From contig JAFLTV010000008.1 in the NCBI GenBank assembly GCA_022509105.1, positions 1 to 64,000 on the forward strand: 64,000 nucleotides of DNA. The letters run 5' to 3'. A program made the translations under genes and the position numbers. This stretch comes from Muribaculaceae bacterium. GTDB taxonomy: Bacteria > Bacteroidota > Bacteroidia > Bacteroidales > Muribaculaceae. Shown piece after piece: positions 61,047 through 64,000 of the stretch (within the stretch, counting starts at the first letter, position 1; each line of letters begins with the position of its first letter). The notes below the pieces were generated by a model. The model did no database searches and was not told where the DNA came from. It was given only the letters and a program-made list of their open reading frames with translations.

Positions 61047-62540
61047 TTAAGAGCTGAGGTCAATCTTGCCCAGAATCAGCAAAACGATTGAGGCCGCAGA
61101 CGCCAATATTATAAGGATGAAAAGAATTTTTTCCGGAGTTGTGAGGAGTGTGAGCTTCTTTCCTTCTCTTTGAGAATTCTGCCGGTTGGTGTGATAATAG
61201 AAAAAGAAGCCTATAAGATAAAGAATGGAAGATGTCATGAAAAGCAACACCCCTCCGGCATATATACACCAAAGACAATAAATGGTGCAGATTATTCCGA
61301 TAATCCTGTATTTAATAATCTCGGTTCGAGAGAGCATGCCTTGCATTGAAGAGGGGTTATAGCTCACCTTCCAAAGATATGCTCCGCTTAAGGCATAAGC
61401 CGGAAGCACCATGATTGTGGTGAGATTCAAGGCCGCCATATATACATTCGGAGCCGTGCAAACCAGCACTATGAACAGGCTCATGAATATTGTGGCCGCT
61501 CCCAGGCCGTAAACCGGCACATCATGTTTGTTGGTCTTCTGAAAGAACTCGGGGAGGATATGCACTCTCGACGCTCCAAATGGTGTCTGCGCACAAAGGA
61601 GGGTCCAGGCGATGAAGGCCGAGAGCAGAGAAAGGATAACCGTGCATATAACAAAATAATATGCCCAGTCGCCGCAAATGGCTTTCATAACATAAGCCAC
61701 GGAGGGATCTTTCATTTGTGCCAGTTCAGGCTGGGTCCTTACTCCGAAGCATAGAATGGATATCAAAGCATAAATGATAAGGGCCAGATAGAATCCGATC
61801 ACTGATGCTCGCCCCACATCCTTATGATTGCGGGCATAACTTGAGAGCATAACTGCGCCCTCCACTCCCACAAAGCAAAACATCGTGACGAGCATGGTGC
61901 CCATAATCTGGTTGCCGATGCTTCCTAAAGGCTTGAATCCTTTAGAATATTGTTCACCCCAGAAATCAAGCGTAAACATTTCTGCTCTCAGATAGAAGAA
62001 AAGCAGCGCCACTATAATAATGATGGCTGAAAGCTTGAGTATGGTCATCACAGTGTTGATGAATGTCGCTGTCATGACTCCATGAATCACGATATAGAAC
62101 ATGATCCACACCAGAGAAATGCAAAAAATAAGGGTAGGCCAGCTATGTTTCAAAAAAATAGGGAAGAATGCCCCGAATGCATCGTTGAGCATCACGGCAA
62201 AAGCCACGTTTCCGAGGGCGACGCAGAGCCAGTAGCCCCATGCTATGTTGAAACCGACATAGTTTCCGAAACCTTTCTGGGCATATTGATATATTCCTTC
62301 ATTAAGGTCGGGACAGCGGTCGGAAAGAATCTTGAAGGTCAAAACTAAAAACACCATGCCGAATCCGGTGATCAGCCATGCGATGATTACGGCTCCAAGC
62401 CCGGCGGCCGATGCCATGTTTTGTGCGATATTAAAAATGCCGCCTCCCACCATTGATCCGAAAACAATGGCAATAAGGCCCATCAGGCCCATTCCTTTTT
62501 TTCGAGATGCAATCTGAGTGTTTCCGTTGTCGTTGCTCAT
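61047..62540 (-). CDS. Second APC-family AaxC-like antiporter
   Basis: GLMGLIAIVFGSMVGGGIFNIAQNMASAAGLGAVIIAWLITGFGMVFLVLTFK; strong similarity to 58363..59958 throughout, including the C-terminal KIDLSS. Confidence 0.9.
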   Translation of the reverse strand: MSNDNGNTQIASRKKGMGLMGLIAIVFGSMVGGGIFNIAQNMASAAGLGAVIIAWLITGFGMVFLVLTFKILSDRCPDLNEGIYQYAQKGFGNYVGFNIAWGYWLCVALGNVAFAVMLNDAFGAFFPIFLKHSWPTLIFCISLVWIMFYIVIHGVMTATFINTVMTILKLSAIIIIVALLFFYLRAEMFTLDFWGEQYSKGFKPLGSIGNQIMGTMLVTMFCFVGVEGAVMLSSYARNHKDVGRASVIGFYLALIIYALISILCFGVRTQPELAQMKDPSVAYVMKAICGDWAYYFVICTVILSLLSAFIAWTLLCAQTPFGASRVHILPEFFQKTNKHDVPVYGLGAATIFMSLFIVLVCTAPNVYMAALNLTTIMVLPAYALSGAYLWKVSYNPSSMQGMLSRTEIIKYRIIGIICTIYCLWCIYAGGVLLFMTSSILYLIGFFFYYHTNRQNSQREGKKLTLLTTPEKILFILIILASAASIVLLILGKIDLSS

Positions 62541-62785
62541 AAGCAGGGCTTTAAGAGAAATCCTGCAACCTCTCCTTTATAAAAGCAGGGTTGAGGATAA
62601 TCATGATTATTGCAAAGATACAATTATTATCATAAAAAGCGGGATAAAAACGAAAAGAATGGTCAAATAAAAAGGAATAAACAAAAAGCAGAGATTTTTT
62701 TTAAGGAAATTTTGCATATTTAATTTATTAATTATAACTTTGCAACGCAATTCAAGGCGATTTTGAGAAAATGCCGTTGTAAAAA

Positions 62786-62857
62786 GGCCCATTCGTCTAT
62801 CGGTTAGGACGAGAGATTTTCATTCTCTAAAGAGCAGTTCGACTCTGCTATGGGCTA
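62786..62857 (+). tRNA. tRNA-Glu (TTC)
   Basis: GGCCCATTCGTCTATCGGTTAGGACGAGAGATTTTCATTCTCTAAAGAGCAGTTCGACTCTGCTATGGGCTA; anticodon TTC. Confidence 0.95.
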
Positions 62858-62884
62858 CAAAATCAAAAAGAAGAAAATTAGAAA

Positions 62885-63139
62885 ATGGCAAATCATAAAT
62901 CATCTCTTAAAAGAATCCGTCAAGCGGAAAAGAGAAGACTTGAAAACCGCTATTGGGCAAAAACAGCCCGTAACGCTGTTAGAAAAATTCGTAAGATGAC
63001 AAATAAAGAGGAAGCTCAGGAAGCCTACAACAAGGTGAGCGCGCTTCTTCAAAGATTGGGCAGAAAAAATATCATCTCCAAGAATAAAGCTGCAAACTTG
63101 TGCAGCGGTCTTGAGCATTATATCAACAAACTGGCTTAA
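62885..63139 (+). CDS. rpsT: 30S ribosomal protein S20
   Basis: MANHKSSLKRIRQAEKRRLENRYWAKTARNAVRKIRK. Confidence 0.97.
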   Translation: MANHKSSLKRIRQAEKRRLENRYWAKTARNAVRKIRKMTNKEEAQEAYNKVSALLQRLGRKNIISKNKAANLCSGLEHYINKLA

Positions 63140-63188
63140 TCAAAACAGAGGATATCTGAGATCTACTTAGATTTCCGATATCAAAAAC

Positions 63189-63260
63189 GGTCCATTCGTC
63201 TATCGGTTAGGACGAGAGATTTTCATTCTCTAAAGAGCAGTTCGACTCTGCTATGGACTA
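63189..63260 (+). tRNA. tRNA-Glu (TTC), second copy
   Basis: Identical to the first copy except for the third acceptor-stem pair (C-G to T-A). Confidence 0.95.
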
Positions 63261-63343
63261 CTTATTTTAACTAACCAAACAAGGAGGTCGGAGGCTGGCT
63301 GTCAGTCCCGACCTATATTTTATTTTTAGAATATCCTTGATTT

Positions 63344-63877
63344 ATGAGCAAGCACACCCTTTCACTTGAATATCTCAATGAAGATGACAGAGCCTACGGT
63401 TTGGCCGGAATGATGATTGCCATGGCAAATCTCAGGGCTATCGACAGGATTGCTATGGTGAACCTCGATGCCAACGGGCCTATGGTGGAATTTTCACATG
63501 CTTATTATTTCGCCGGCTCTCCCTCAATCTCACCTAAATCTACATGGGATAATCTCATCGAAAATTTTCATCTCACCACCTCTATGGTGATTTCAAATAT
63601 ATTGGCCCGCTCTCTTGTGAGACTTAAAGAAGAGGCACCCGAAGATATTTTAAATGAAATTTATTCCCAGGTGGAGATGGAGGGTAAAGACACTTGTGAG
63701 CTGGAAGACGATGAGATTAAACAGCTTTACAATCATGCTTTGAACAGAGCCATGAGGATTTTCCGCAATCCGCGTCTTCATCCCGTGATTGATGAATTCG
63801 CTCATATCATCTCTCGAAAACGCAATCTTTCAGGACGCGAAATCATGGATGAACTCCATTTCCTGCAAATTATCTGA
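63344..63877 (+). CDS. Conserved hypothetical protein (177 aa)
   Basis: Intact ORF, no family recognised. Confidence 0.6.
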   Translation: MSKHTLSLEYLNEDDRAYGLAGMMIAMANLRAIDRIAMVNLDANGPMVEFSHAYYFAGSPSISPKSTWDNLIENFHLTTSMVISNILARSLVRLKEEAPEDILNEIYSQVEMEGKDTCELEDDEIKQLYNHALNRAMRIFRNPRLHPVIDEFAHIISRKRNLSGREIMDELHFLQII

Positions 63878-63929
63878 GACGATTACATTTTTCATGCTAT
63901 AAGATATCCAACACAAAATATAATTTCGG

Positions 63930-64000
63930 ATGTATTCCAAGGAACTTGAAGAATTGATAGATGCTGTCTTGGCCGACGGAGTGATCACTGATAAGGAATG
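63930..64000 (+). CDS. Start of a gene truncated by the window end, possibly TerB-like
   Basis: ATG at 63930: MYSKELEELIDAVLADGVITDKE, resembling TerB-type ADGxITxxE. Confidence 0.45.
   Translation, partial: MYSKELEELIDAVLADGVITDKE

Overview
This looks like a Bacteroidales (Bacteroidota) chromosomal segment. The assignment rests on gene content and on TAnnTTTG-type -7 promoter boxes. Most of it is densely packed housekeeping genes: era, der, gap, mscL, mfd, nadB, tatA/tatC, mutS, mgtE, rpsT, three tRNAs, and a porW/sprE-like plus porX-like pair. A surface-glycan accessory region spans about 27.6-39.2 kb. It contains glycosyltransferases, an LTA-synthase-like sulfatase, a Stealth phosphotransferase, UDP-galactopyranose mutase, an LpxL-like acyltransferase and two orphan P-loop ATPases. 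The observations most worth following up are: (1) an arginine decarboxylation/antiport locus at 57.0-62.5 kb that resembles chlamydial AaxABC but has two antiporters, a DcaP-like porin, structured intercistronic hairpins and a ~34-bp degenerate tandem repeat upstream of the decarboxylase; (2) a six-copy, 52-bp tandem array of hairpins with compensatory base changes at 32.7-33.0 kb; (3) a 3.8-kb cassette (ATPase, glf, galactofuranosyltransferase-like gene) flanked by reciprocally decayed copies of a Stealth/acyltransferase divergent junction, consistent with a Campbell-type insertion or partial duplication; (4) a tatAC operon next to a Tat-signal aldo/keto reductase and a polyferredoxin with an internal twin-arginine motif; (5) a toxin-antitoxin cluster in which one toxin is internally deleted while its HTH partner stays intact. 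All calls come from reading the sequence; no database search was run.
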